Source: Lumnitzera littorea
Taxonomy: Eukaryota; Streptophyta; Magnoliopsida; Myrtales; Combretaceae
Length of the DNA stretch: 64,000 bases
Assembly (NCBI GenBank): GCA_024138015.1
Contig: JAMXBB010000002.1
Location: 15,669,931-15,733,930, forward strand
Reading direction: 5' to 3'
Shown: in pieces, positions 10,331 through 22,800 of the stretch
How positions within the stretch are numbered: position 1 is the first letter of the stretch
Layout of the letters: each line of letters opens with the position of its first letter
Program-made: the position numbers and the translations under genes
Notes under the pieces: generated by a model
What the model was told of the DNA's origin: nothing
The model's database searches: none
Seen by the model: only the letters and a program-made list of their open reading frames with translations

Positions 10331-10606
10331 TTCATTTTCTCCTGTTTCTTTTCTAACACTCCTACTAAATTGTTGTTGTAGGATTATGAATTTAGCTTTC
10401 TCACAAGAATATAACAAGACTCACATAGGCTTCTAGAATGACCTACTATGAGTATTTATACACATTGAGAAATAGATTATCAATTGGATGAAACTAATTT
10501 TATAACTAAACCCGTAACTAACTAAATAGCATGTGACCTAAAGTAAAGAAAAAGAAAAAGAAAAAGAAAACATAAAATAAATACAAAAAAATGATATAAT
10601 CATTCA
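10331..10606 (-). repeat. 3' LTR of the minus-strand copia element, partly inverted
   Basis: Bases 10449-10606 align directly with 14914-15071 (shared cattgagaaatagatta and aactaaatagcatgtgacc). Bases 10331-10426 align with 14802-14900 only in reverse complement (shared tttagctttctcacaagaat). Together the two parts account for a whole LTR of about 270 bp, so its terminal ~96 bp has been flipped. An (AAAAG)n tract lies at about 10543-10568. Confidence 0.8.
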
Positions 10607-10959
10607 TGTATACCCCCCTCAAGTTGGATCTTTCTAAAGACCCAATTTGGCATTAATAAATTGAAGCATAGTATGAGGAACTGCTTTAGTTAGAAGGTCC
10701 ACAAGTTGAAGCCGTGAGGGAACATGGATGATCTTCAAATTTCTAGCTTGAACATTGTCTCTTGTAAAATGAAAATCAATAGATAAGTGCTTTATTTGAT
10801 TGTGAAGACAAGGATTGGATTGCGATCATTTGTGCAAATTAATTATCACAACATAAAGAGAGTGGAAATTGAACATCAACACCAAGATAATGTAAAACAT
10901 ATGAAACCCAAATAAGTTCATTGGTGGCAAAGGCTAGGCTATGGTACTTAACCTCTACA

Positions 10960-12407
10960 CTTGATGTAGTAATTGTTCATTGCTTCTTACACTTCTAAGA
11001 AACCAACGCTGGATCAACAAAAACACAATATCTACTAAAAGATTTGTGATCAAGGGGGTAAGTAACCTAATCATTCTCCGAATAGCAAAGAAGAGTCTAG
11101 GAATTTGTAGAAGGATAAAACAAGCCCAATGATGAAGTGCCTTTCAAGTACTTAAGCAAGTGAAACATGCCTTGTAACTGTGAAGTGCTGGGTAAAGATA
11201 GAAATCTGCTAAAGTGATGAACAATAAATGTTATATCAGGCTTAATAAGAGTTAAATATAATAATCTTCCAACTAGCCATCTACAAAAAGACGGATTATC
11301 AAGTAAGTCCCCTATCATTACATCCTATTTAACTCCTATTAGTAATGGAGTGGAAATTGGCTTTGCTCTAATTAGACCGGCATTAGCAAGAACATCAAGC
11401 AAGAATTTGCACTAGTTAATGAGCATACCTATTGAAGTTCTACAAAGCTCCAAACTAAGAAAAAATCGATCCCTCCTAAGGTCATTAATTGTAAATTTAG
11501 TGTGCAAAGAAGCCTTTAGATTTGTTAGTAACTGCTCATTTGTAACACTAAGCAACCTATCATTAACATATAATAAAATAGTAAGAAAACCATCCTTATT
11601 ATTTTGTACAAATAAAGAGTAATCAAATTTAGATTTTTGAAATCCTTACTTAAGTAAAAATTGGGAAATCTCTATGTTTCATTGGTGAGAAGCTTGCTTC
11701 AAGCCATAAAGAGATTTTCTAAGCCTATAAACTTAGTTCAGTTTAGCTTTTGTATAGCCTAATGGAGGATGCATATAAGTCTCTTCAACTAAATGCATAC
11801 ATAGAAAGGCATTATTAATATTGATTTAGTACAATGGCCAACCCTTAGCTACACCAACTACTATGACAATTCTTATGGAACTAAGCTTAGTTACGGGTGA
11901 AAATGTATTAGTATAATCTTCACCAGCCAATTGTGTGAAGCCCTTAGCTATTAGTCATGCTTTATAGCGCTCTACTGAGCCATCTTGTCTATATTTCACC
12001 TTAAAGACTCATTTATTTCCTATTGCTTTCTTTCCCTTAGGCAAATGTGTAAGTCCTTAAGTGCCATTTTGCTCTAAAGCTTCCAACTCTCGATTCATTG
12101 CATTAATCCAAACATCATGTTTAATTGCTTCAAAATAAGAACTTAGTTCACGGATAGACAAAACATTAGCCAAAGAAGCTATGTAATTAGATTGATAAGT
12201 TTTTAAGGTAGATAGATTAAACAATGGATGAATGGTAGAAGAAGTAATAGAGGCAGGTGAACGGAGGATAGTAGCAATAAGTATACTATTGGATTGCACA
12301 TAATGTAATTCATGTACAAAATCATCAAGCCATTTTGGAGGATGTCTAAGATGTCTAGAATGATGAGAAGTAGAATGAGGAAAATCAGAGTTATGAGTTA
12401 AGGACAA
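10960..12407 (-). pseudogene. Ty1/copia reverse transcriptase and RNase H remnant
   Basis: The minus strand carries, in order, a linker ending with an EALEQNGT-like block (near 12060), the RT region, and the RNase H-proximal block. The latter reads RWLVGRLLYLTLIKPDITF and HLLKYLKGTSSLGLF (11097-11318), close to the copia 'YRRLVGRLLYLTxTRPDI...LLRYLKGT' signature. The RT active-site motif is YVND (11559-11570) where YVDD is expected, so one catalytic aspartate is replaced. Stops and frameshifts are frequent. Neighbouring pieces are integrase (higher coordinates) and the polypurine tract and 3' LTR (lower coordinates). Confidence 0.8.
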
Positions 12408-12482
12408 TTCTTCAGAAGAAGAGTAACTGGCTAATGATGATTATGAGAAATTGAGTCCAAATGAACATGTTTATTTTTTTCT

Positions 12483-13483
12483 TTAAAAGGAAGTATTCTC
12501 ATAAAATTTGACATCTCTACTAACAAAAATTCTTTTAGTGTCAAGATCTAAAACTTTATAACCTTTTTGGTTTTGAACATAATCCAAAGATACACATTTC
12601 AATCCCTTAGGATCAAATTTATCTAAAGAAATAGGATGTAATGTAGCACAACGTAAACTCCCTACAATCCTGAGATGATTATAATCTGGGTTTCTCCTAA
12701 ACATTATCTCATACAGTATCTTCCATTTTAATAATGACATAGGCATTCTATTTACTAAGTAAGTGGCAGCTAATATACATTCACTCCAGTATTCCTTAGG
12801 AATGTTGGTATGTAATTATAAAGCTCTTGAAATTTCTTAGAGATGCCTATGTTTTTGTTCAACATAACCATTTTGTTGTGGTGTATAAATGACTATTTGT
12901 TGATAAATTATGCCTAAACTATCAAACAAAGATTGATAAGAAGATGATATAAGCTTAGAACTGTTATCAAACCTAACGCTAGTTGGAATGATTTGAAATT
13001 GATTTCATAAGTATTTGAAAAACTTTGTTAGAATTGAATTGACTTGTGACTTGTTATTTAACATATATGTCTAAGTGCACCTACTAAAATCATCTAAAAT
13101 AGTTTTAAAAAAAAATTGCTTCTACAATTGAAGCTAATCAATAAAGTCCCCATAAATCAATATGCATCAAATTAAACAAACTAACAGCTGTAGAATGATT
13201 ACAATCAAAAGGTAGTATGTGCATCTTGGAAATATTGCACGTATCACAACAAAAGTCTTTCATGGAAGAATCATAAAGTCCTAGCTACTGAAGTTTAGAA
13301 AAGGATATATGTCCTAACTTGAAATGCAACAATTGAAACAACTTTACTATATCTAGAAGAATTTGCAACATTGATGGATTTATTAACAGAAAAGGCATGA
13401 AGATTTGGAACATAAAGTCCATTGATTGTCCTAGTTGATGCCATACACTTACTCCCTTGGTCCTGTATAACACATGAATTCAA
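12483..13483 (-). pseudogene. Ty1/copia integrase remnant
   Basis: The end nearest gag reads FKLGHISFSKLQ (about 13285-13330), the GAG-pre-integrase 'HxxLGHxS' zinc-binding start, and a decayed core follows. The C-terminal block at 12483-12746 reads LRIVGSLRCATL, QKGYKVLDLDTKRIFVSRDV and KFYEN. These match the copia 'GYPxxQKGYKVLDLETxxxFVSRDVxFxE' signature, which lies just after the catalytic core. The frame is interrupted by several stops between the two recognisable blocks. Confidence 0.8.
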
Positions 13484-13803
13484 GAGTTTACAGACAACAA
13501 GTTATGTGTGAATTCTAGAACTAGGAAAACACTCTGTAAGATTAGATTTGGTAGTAATTTCACAGTTCCAGTGACAGAAACAAGCTTATGCAAACCATCA
13601 AATAACATCAAATAACTTGATAAGAATTGGTTTCTTAAATGTTTGTTTTTTTATGGAATTAAGGATTCATATGGTGACATGTGATTTGTGACACCTGTGT
13701 CTATGATCCATAAACTAACATTGTTATTTGAAGCAATTAAACAAAAATGTTAAGTAGAAATTGTACCTACTACACTAGTGCTAGCATCATAATCATTAAA
13801 CAC

Positions 13804-14591
13804 TTAGTCAAAAGGAGTATCTAAACATGAATCAAACCTCTTATCCTTTGAAGAAAAATGAACTGCTGCACTAGAACTTCTTATTTTCTTAGAAATTCTT
13901 TTTCCTTTATACCAATTTGAATAACCAATTATTTGAAAGCAAGTTTCTATTGTATGTCTATTTGACTTATAATGCTTACAAAACAATTTATTACTTACTA
14001 TTCTTGTTTTCTTCTTATCAATAGATTCCTTATTAGAAAGACACACTAGAGCATCTCTATCTGATCCAATTCCATTAGTGATTTGTTGTTGAATTTCTAC
14101 GTATTGGACCAAATAAAAAGTACGATTCATTGATGGTAGAGGATCTATTCCTAAAATTTGGCTTCTAACATGTTCAAAGCCATTAGCTAGTCCTATGAGA
14201 AATTGGACAAGTTTATGTTCTAATTCAAATTCAGCTATCTTAGCTTGAACATCACATGTACACTCAGGATATGGCTACAAAACTTGTAATTTGTCCTAGA
14301 TTTTTTGCAATTTATCCTAGTAAACTTTCCTTGCTTTAAATTGCTAATTTCTTATTGCAATTGATATACTAAGGGGCCATTGGTGTGTCCATGATACTCC
14401 TCTATCTCTAACCATAATTCTTGTACAAATTGGACATAGAGATAGTTTGGTGACATCTCTAAGTTCATAGAATTGAGAAGCCATAATCGAACCATATAGT
14501 CATATCGGATCCCTTTGACTAGATTCGGTGAATCATCTTTAGGTTTTACTATGGATTCATCAATAAAACCTAATTTAAGCCTAGCTTCCAA
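13804..14591 (-). pseudogene. Ty1/copia gag remnant with zinc knuckle
   Basis: The N-terminal block (14352-14591) contains YDYMVRLWLLNSMN and the FVQELWLEIEEYHG region, the usual 'W...W..N..W..S.....LW..L...Y' layout of copia gag. The block at 13804-14130 contains CKHYKSNRHTIETCFQIIGY, a decayed form of the 'CxxCxxxGHxxxxCFxxxGYP.W' zinc knuckle in which the second cysteine is Y and the glycine before the histidine is R. It lies next to the 5' LTR as expected. It is not a functional nucleocapsid. Confidence 0.75.
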
Positions 14592-14801
14592 TCCTAATTT
14601 TATAAGACTCTAAGTAATAAAATTCTTCCCATTAAAAATAACAATTCGTAACATCATGTTTGGATTATCTTATCCAAAGAGATAGAAAGAATCAACACTT
14701 GCCTGTTCAACTAAAGCCATCGTAAATGTAGAAACTAGAACAAACTTATAGATTTTTTACTTTCTGATGAAGGAGAATACAATCGAACTACTCTTATACC
14801 A

Positions 14802-15071
14802 TGTGAGTCTTGCTATATTCTTGTGAGAAAGCTAAATTCATAATGTTACAACAATAGTTCAGTAAGAGTGTTAGAAAAGAAACATGAGAGAAAAGTATTC
14901 ATTTTTGAGCTATGAGGAATATTTATAGACATTGAGAAATAGATTACTAACTAGATGAAACTAATTGTATAACTAAAACTGTAACTAACTAAATAGCATG
15001 TGACCTAAAGTAAAAAATAGAAATAGAAAACATAAAATAAATATAAAATACGAAAATAGAATAATTATTCA
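14802..15071 (-). repeat. 5' LTR of the minus-strand copia element
   Basis: On the minus strand it begins TGAATAATTATTC and ends GCAAGACTCACA. The adjacent minus-strand sequence TGGTATAAGAG (about 14791-14801) fits a decayed initiator tRNA-Met primer site. The length is 270 bp. Confidence 0.8.
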
Positions 15072-15078
15072 TGGCCTA

Positions 15079-15891
15079 TTAGGAGTCATATCTTAGTGAT
15101 GCTTTCAAGTAGGTACACCAGCTTCCTCATTGTTTTATCCCCTAATCATTTACCTATTAACTTTAGCTTAAAAATAGTCAATAACTAATTCAACCAGTGA
15201 AATAGGCCCTTCCATTCACCATACTCATCCTTACTAGTGCGACTACTAATTCTTTCCAATAATCCATGTTAGGGTGAGAAGGTAAGGGTGTAATGCTTTT
15301 TTTATACCCTACTATATAGGTACATATTCCTAAATTTATGAACTTGATCATGTAAAATAATTAAACACTTTAAACTTGCATCATGTAGAATCTATAGAGT
15401 ACAAGGTACTTAGTGTGACCTAAAATCTTTCGTTACATTTTCATAATAATTATTTTTTGATAAAATTTTCAACATTCTATCAATTTTCACATATGTTTAC
15501 AACTAGAATACTCATCGGTGAAGTAATTATCAACAAATTAATCACACACTTTTCAATTGTATATCAACTCTAATAACATTTGTAACACTCCATCTAAAAG
15601 GTAGTTAATAATTACATCAATAAATAACTAATGAGCAATTTTAACTACCAAAACTAGAAATTCCTAGTTGTATTAACTTAGTATTCTCTATCTTGATCTT
15701 GTAAACAACTATTAATTCTCTTCTATAGTTCATGTTAAGGGTGAACATACTATTTTTACTTTCTTATCTTTCTAATTTTTTTCTTCTACGTTAATTCATT
15801 TTCAATTCTTTTCCTTTTTCCAAACATAATCCTAGTGTATGATATAATATAACCCATATTTACGTATAAAAAAATGATAATGCTAGTGTAC
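15079..15891. other. AT-rich intergenic DNA
   Basis: No coding or RNA gene recognised. A stretch at about 15600-15740 shares weak wording with about 10190-10330 (for example aataaatRactaatg), possibly an old dispersed repeat. Confidence 0.45.
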
Positions 15892-18078
15892 CGTGTAATT
15901 AAACGCCTGCAAATGCTAATTTTTTCATGTATAGGGATAAGGGAGCCCGACAGAGACGAACGGTTGATGTGAAACAGGAAAAGTATAGCAACATTTTCCA
16001 TTTATATTTAATAAGCCGTGCGTCACAGTTTCACGTGATCCGACAATTTTACTTTTTATGGTATGTGAACGTGGAATTTAGGGTTTCGGTTTTCTTTTTC
16101 TTTTTCTTTTTTTCCTTATTTTGTTTGTTTTTTTCCCTCGCCAGGAGTTGGAACTTGGTTGGATGGATAGGATAAAATCCCTTTCCTTGACAGCTGCAGG
16201 AACTGCAATTAGTTTGTGGCCCTTTCCTTGATTGCTGTAGGGATGGGGACTGGCCGGACTGCAATTATTCAAATTCCGCAATAAGTTTACTCGAGTTTTA
16301 CTCGTTTGGAGCCGAATCTATCTCGAGACACTTAAAGTCTTTATAGAGTGGAGTTGAAATTTTATAATATTTATTTTGTCTTATTTATAAGTATTTTCGA
16401 GTTTGATAAAAAATAAATATAAATTGAGTGCAACTCGAGTTTGAATATTATTTTAGTTAGAGGATTTTTTTTCTTGAAATAAATCTAGTCTAAACGGATT
16501 TAATTGAATAGAGTTGAAATTTAAAATTCTAATTTTGATCAAGTTTAAATTTTAAAATTTTAAATCAAACTTAAAAGCTCAAAATGTAAACAAACTAGAT
16601 TCAAAGTATATGTTTTTGAGCTTGAAAATGAGCTTGACCTAACATTTCAAAACTTAAGCTCTAGTTTAGTATTGTATACATTGAATTCAACTTGTATGGG
16701 ATTTTATTACACTTTTCTTGCTTATTTTCTTCCTGAAAAAAATACATATCATTCACTTTTTTAAAAAGAATTTAATATGACCTAATCTATAAAATTTGTT
16801 AAATAGGTCGTTGCTTTTAATCGTAAGATATGACGTGATTTTTTTTTTTCTTTTGATTTATAACATCAGGCAAGCAAACACGGGTTATATAATTGTTAAC
16901 GATTGCTGTCGAGGTATTTGTTGGTGATACTGTGTTTTTGTAATTGTTGAGGAATGTGTAAAAATCAATTTTAAAAATAAAAAGAAAAAAAATATAACGC
17001 CAACAAAAGATGAAGGAACTTGGAAAGAATTCCTTGTCAATGGACCTCTCCTTGAATATAGACCCTAATAATTAAAATAAAAAAATACCAAAACAAATTC
17101 ATAATATAGTAGCAATCATCAGTAGCTGCTTGGTTTTACAATCATGTTCCATTACCGTAGCCCCAAATTAGCAGAATCATTTGGTACTAAATATACCTGA
17201 CACAATGTTAGATTATAGGATTGTTATGATTTAAGATTTTTTTCTCTCATAAAACATCATGAATTATTAAAAAACTTTAACTAATATTTTTTTAATAAGT
17301 GAACCGGTAACCCTATTATACATTATACTCCATAATACTCTACTCAATTGAGTAGATTCTCAATGAATATTATAAAAAGTTATAGGATAGGTTGTAAGTA
17401 TAATTTTCTAAAACTTTTTGCAATAGAGTATGGTACAGGCACGATGTTTTAGTACTTTATACTTACCATAAAACTTGTATTTTAAAATATATAAGGTATG
17501 TGTATTAAGGTACTCTTTATTCACCTTATAAAAATTATTAAATAATAATAATAGATGTAATCCGACAGAAATAACTATTAGCACAAAGTGGAATATAGAA
17601 GGTAAAAATATACCAAAATGTAAGAAGAATAAATATATATACTATAACCCAAGCCCATCATTCATAACAAATCCTAAAATATTTCTTATTTAATTTTTTT
17701 TCACCTCTTTCTCATCTTATAATTACAAATCTCTATTCTGCTTTTCTTGTTTCATTTCTTCCTCATTAGTAATCCTACACTTGCTATTATGCTTCTATTA
17801 GATGTTATATTCCTAAATTTATTGTATTTGATTTGATGTTACATTTTTTAAGTAAGTGAACTGAACTTTCTAATAGATGTAAAGTCTGAGTGGAGGGTGA
17901 ATCTTCTTAATGGACATACTATTTTATTGTTCATGTTCTGTAATGTTACTTTGGTCTATGAAGTTGTATGAGCCAGATTTTGCAATAACAGTTATCGTAG
18001 AAAGTATTCCTTGATGCGATTTAAATGATGGCATATTATAAAAATATTGACAAGTTCAAATTATTGAAAATTTACTTA
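15892..18078 (+). repeat. Segmental duplication, copy 1 (2.2 kb)
   Basis: Direct match to 39799-42118. Anchors at the start are cgtgtaattaaacgc, caacattttccatttatatt and gtgaacgtggaatttagg. Anchors near the end are ttataaaaatattgacaagt and gaaaatttac. Similarity runs through the whole segment with small indels; copy 2 carries a (TA)n expansion that copy 1 lacks. Both copies contain a subregion rich in tcgag words (about 16285-16680 here), which resembles degenerate hAT-type miniature elements. No conserved open frame is evident. Copy 2 lies 2.2 kb upstream of the MYB start codon. Confidence 0.85.
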
Positions 18079-18530
18079 TTCATCACCTTACAGTGAAATA
18101 AGCTTCTTAAAATTAAAATCTTATTCCCAATAAACCAAACAATTTCTAAAAGAAACTTCGTAATTAATAACACGGCTATTGTCTGCTAAAGTTTTCGTAA
18201 ACTTTACAATGTAAATTCACAGTTTTTCTCTTCTTTAATTTCAGAACCAACATTTATCGCTTCTTCAAATCAGCTCGTAATGACTTGGACCTCCATTCTT
18301 GATCACCTCATCATATTCGATCTAGCGATGCAAGCGAGTAGAATAGGATACTTAATATGTCCAAACCTGATATTTATCTAATAGGATACTACCGTATATT
18401 ATTTTCAATTAAGGTAAAAGCCTATTAGGTTTTGGGTTAAGGATAAGGTTAATATCTAATAGGAAACTCAAACCTGTTAAGTGATCTATATTATTTATTA
18501 TTTTCTTTTTCTTACATTTATAAATGCATA
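18079..18530. other. Intergenic DNA before the nested retrotransposon complex
   Basis: No gene recognised. It contains repeated text such as ctaataggatact and tatctaataggaaact, possibly an old miniature element, but its ends were not resolved. Confidence 0.4.
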
Positions 18531-18535
18531 CTTTA
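18531..18535. repeat. Left target-site duplication CTTTA of Gyp1
   Basis: CTTTA directly precedes the TGTAATG end of the low-coordinate LTR. It is matched by CTTTA at 38553-38557. Confidence 0.8.
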
Positions 18536-19739
18536 TGTAATGTCCTAGAACCTAGGAAGCTATGCTCTTATCATGCGTTAGCTTTAAAAATTAAAATGTT
18601 AAGGCATCTAGTAACTTATTACCTCTTTATTAAACACAATTGAACAATCAACCACTAACTTGCAATAAATATTTTATTATCATTAAATAAGACATGATAT
18701 GATTAACCACTTATCTCTAAATACATACCACTTGCAAGCCATGTACAAATTTGAACATCTATAACTAATTTAAATTTATTAAACCTTAGAACTCTAACAA
18801 GGAGACTCTTCCTCTATCAATACATAAAATCAATACGGAGTGATAAGCGACTACTACAATTCACAAAATAAAATTCATAATCCAACAACTATTCAAAAAA
18901 CTCCTAATGGTATCCAATAAATGCAATTCAATTATTAAACGAAACTCGTTCCATCGTCAATGTAGTAAAATCCTCTCTCATCATTAAAGTAATAATAATC
19001 AAAATCTACCTCCTCATAAAACTCAATAGTCTCAATAGTATTTGTACCTACAATTAAAAAATAATGAGTCCTTAAAGAGTGAGCTATATCTAGTATGGAA
19101 TACTAAAAGCACGTATGCGTGTTACATACAATAAGAATTCACATGTAAACATATATAACTAATGCAATAAGCATAATTTGATTATCTTATTCATTAGACA
19201 GCAAACAACAAAGTTTTAGTATCTTAAAACTTGGAGTAACTTATGACTCCCATGAAGACAACACATACATACACAAACAAATATTTGTGTAAGTCTTACC
19301 TAACATTCAAGTAACCCTTCCTAAAATCTAATTAGGTCGTCTTAACACAAAACCTCTATCAAGCGAGTCGTGTATAATCACTACATACCTCACCAACCTA
19401 CTTAACACTACCAATAGGAGGTTAAAACCAAGCACAAGCAATATAGAAGTTAATGAGACCAAGTTTGAATTTATTCAAATTAATCAACTAATCTAGTCAA
19501 GCACAACAATAAGGTTTTTGGACTTTGGGTTCAATGGTAATTAAAGGGTTTTCTATTGGCTAAGAAAAGAGATTAAAAGAGTATTAAGGTTCTGTTTAAC
19601 TCTTTGTTAAGAGGGATGTTTTCTAAACTTTTATTGACTAAAATGCCCTTATAGGCATTAGTTAATTATATGTCATATCAACCTTAACTTATAATTTTAT
19701 TTTATTTTATTTTCTCTCTTTTTTTTTTTAGGCTTTACA
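18536..19739 (-). repeat. 3' LTR of Gyp1
   Basis: 1204 bp. It aligns with 36934-38552, but lacks an internal block present there at about 37500-38330. Shared words include aaacttggagtaactta, taagtaacccttcctaaaatct and tttaactctttgttaagaggga. The minus-strand polypurine tract GGTAAGGGGGGAGGGAC (complement at 19744-19760) abuts its start. Confidence 0.85.
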
Positions 19740-19743
19740 ACTT

Positions 19744-19760
19744 GTCCCTCCCCCCTTACC
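19744..19760 (-). promoter_or_regulatory. Polypurine tract of Gyp1
   Basis: Pyrimidine-rich gtccctccccccttacc on the + strand, so purine-rich on the element strand, a few bases from the TGTAAAGCC start of the 3' LTR. This is the position used to prime plus-strand DNA synthesis in LTR elements. A run of A (about 19769-19791) follows. Confidence 0.75.
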
Positions 19761-19849
19761 CTCAACAAAAAAAAAAAAAAAAAAAAACAAATCAAAACTT
19801 TCATCCTTAAAAGTTACTTACCTTAATTCTAAAAAAGCTTCAAATACTT

Positions 19850-22800
19850 CTTTATGATTTCTTCCTTTAGCTCTTAGGTGACCACTGAACTTTAATATAA
19901 GGTATACTTTTTCCTTCTCAACTTCTAAAATTTAGTGTCCACAATCTTAACTGGTTGCTCTTTTATTGACATATCCAACTGTAACTGTAGGTGTTTCAAG
20001 TCCACCAGCTATACATGTGGTTCATCCTCTTATTTTAGGTCATGCTTCTTACACTTCCTCAACATTGATACGGGAAACACATCATGTATACCTTTGAGCT
20101 TTAGAGGAAGCTTTAACTTGTAAGCTAATTTCTTAATTCTCTTTAGGAACTTAATTTTCTCTCAACCCAAATATGAAAATACCCTCTGTTGGAGACACTC
20201 TTAACAATGCCTCATCCTTACTTGAAACTTTAGTAGGCATCACTTATCAGCATAGCTTTTTTGATAAGTTTAGGCAGCTTTCATCCTTTGCTTAATTAAT
20301 CTAACCTTATCTATCGCTTCTTCTACCATATTCGATTGTCTAAGCGACTTGCACTTCCTTCCATACAAAGCTCATAAGGAGTCATATAAATAGTCACTTG
20401 GTAATTATTATTGTAGGCGAACTATATTGATGGCAAATGCTAATACCATTGCCCTCTAAAATTAAGTGCAAAAGCCCTTAATAAGTCTTCTAAAATCTTG
20501 ATAACATGTTTTGACTGTTAGTCAGTCTAAGGATGGAAGATAGTATTAAAACGTAATTTTATGCCCATTGCCTTACGTAAACTCCTCCAAACTTTACTTA
20601 CAAACCTGATATGTTAGAAGTAATGGATACTAACACATTATACAACCTTACAATCTCCTGAACATACAACTTAGTAAGATTCTCTATTAGGCACTTATTA
20701 TTTATGGGGATAAATCGTGCATAATTGGTTAATTGATCCACAATCACTATATTGTGTTATGTTTTACCAATGTTCTAGGTAAGGTAGTGACAAAATCTAT
20801 AGTTACATGTTCCCATTTCCATTCTAGAGTAGCTAATGGTTGTAACTCCCTTGCTGGCCTTTGGTGCTCAATTTTGATCATTTGACAAGTTTGGCACCTA
20901 GACACATACTCGGCTATCTCTTTCTTCATATTATTCCATTAATAATGGGCCTTCAGATCTTTGTACATCTTTGTCCTCCCGATGTGAATTATATATGCCG
21001 AATAATGCACCTCCTTAAGTAACCCGTCCTTTTACCCTCCACATGTTGGAACACATAACTTGCCTGTAAATTTTAATACCCCTTTTGCATCAACTGCAAA
21101 CTCAGGTGCCTTTCTCGCTACCATTTTGCTCTTAATCTCTTGTAAACTCTGATCCTTCACCTAAACAACTTTCATTTTGTCCAATATAGTAGGTTGCACT
21201 CTAAGATTGACCAATTTAACACTTGCCTCTCTAGACAGCACTTCTAACTCAAGTTTGCACATCTCTTCTAGTAACAGTTGCTATGAAGGGAGTAAGTTGG
21301 CTATATTTCCTTGTTTCTCTTGCTTAAAGCATTGGCTACTACATTCACCTTCCCTAGGTGGTATTGGATGTCTATGTTGTAGTCTTTTATTAGCTCCAAC
21401 TAACGCCTCTATCTCATATTTATATTCTTCTAAGTGAAGGAGTACTTGAGGCTTTTGTGGTTAGTGTATGCCTTAGGCTTCTTGCCCATTAAATAATGTT
21501 GCTATAGCTTCAACACATGTACCATAACTGCCAACTCCAAGTCATGAGTAGGGTAATTGTTCTCGTATGGCTTCAATTGAGGGGATGAATAAACAATTTA
21601 CTTTGCCATCTTACATGGTGACATACCCTAATCCCTGAATGTAAGCATCATTGTATATCATAAATTCCTCCCCACTACAAGGAAATGCCAAAATTAGTGC
21701 AGTCATAAGTCTATCCTTCGGTTACTAGAAGCTCCTTTCATAATTGTTAGTCCATTCAAACTTAACCCCTTTTTAAGTTAACCATGTCAATAGGGTTGCT
21801 ATTCTTAAGAAACCTTCTATGAACTTTCTATGATATTCGGTTGGGCTTAAGAAACTTCTAACCTTTGACGTTGTAGTAGGTATTGGCCAATCAACTATTG
21901 TTTTTATCTTTTTAAGGTCCATTGTTATGCCATCCTTATTCACAATGTAACTAAGAAATGATACCCACTCAAGCAAAAATCACATTTATTAAACTTGGCG
22001 TACAACCTTTCTTCCTTTTGCTCACCTAAGACAACTCTTAGGTTCTTAGCATGCTCTTAACGACTTTTGGAATATATAAGTATGTCGTTTATAAAGACCA
22101 TGATGAATCTATTCAAATACTCTCTGAACATTCTGTTCATGAGGACCATGAATGTTGCCGGTATATTGGTGAGGCCAAATGGCATCATTAAAAATTCATA
22201 CAAACCATACTTAGTTTTGAAGGCTATCTTTTCAACTTCCTATGATCTAGCCTTCAATCAATAATATCCAAAATGCAGATCAATCTTGGAAAAGACTTAA
22301 GCACCTTGTGACTGGTCAAAGAGATTGTCAATCCATAGAAGGGAGTACTTATTTTTTATTGTTACCTAGTTCAGATCTCTATAATCAATATACATGCATA
22401 GACTACAGTCCTTCTTCTTTAGAAAAAGAACTAAAGCTCTCTAAGCTAATGACTCATGCCTAATGAACTACTTATCTTGCAACTCTTGTAACTGTTTCTT
22501 TAACTCTAATAACTTTGTAAGCACCATTCTATACACTAACTTCAATATAGGCATAGTTCCTAGTACCAACTCCATTTTGAATTTAACGTCATCTTGTAGG
22601 AATGCATCGGGAAGCTCTTAGACTACTGGTGCTTGCTCTAATTTCAATTTACTCTACTTGGTTTAGTTACCAAGTCATCTACAATTGACTTTTCCCACAA
22701 CTCATAGGTGAGATACCGAGTGGATTTTGGTATATCTATCTAATAACCGAAAGGCTCTACACCTAGAGGCTCAAAAGAAATCACCATGTTATGATAGTTA

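Larger units (their letters stand above)
10331..15071 (-). mobile_element. Ty1/copia retrotransposon, minus strand, degenerate
   Basis: Reading from high to low coordinates: 5' LTR (14802-15071), primer site, gag with zinc knuckle, integrase, reverse transcriptase, RNase H, polypurine tract (complement of cccccctc at 10613-10620), 3' LTR (10331-10606). The order protease-integrase-RT-RNase H is that of Ty1/copia. Total span is about 4.7 kb, typical for the superfamily. Frames are broken throughout. The distal part of the 3' LTR is inverted (separate entry). A possible 5-bp target duplication is gccta at 15074-15078 and, inside the inverted piece, taggc at 10427-10431. Confidence 0.85.
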
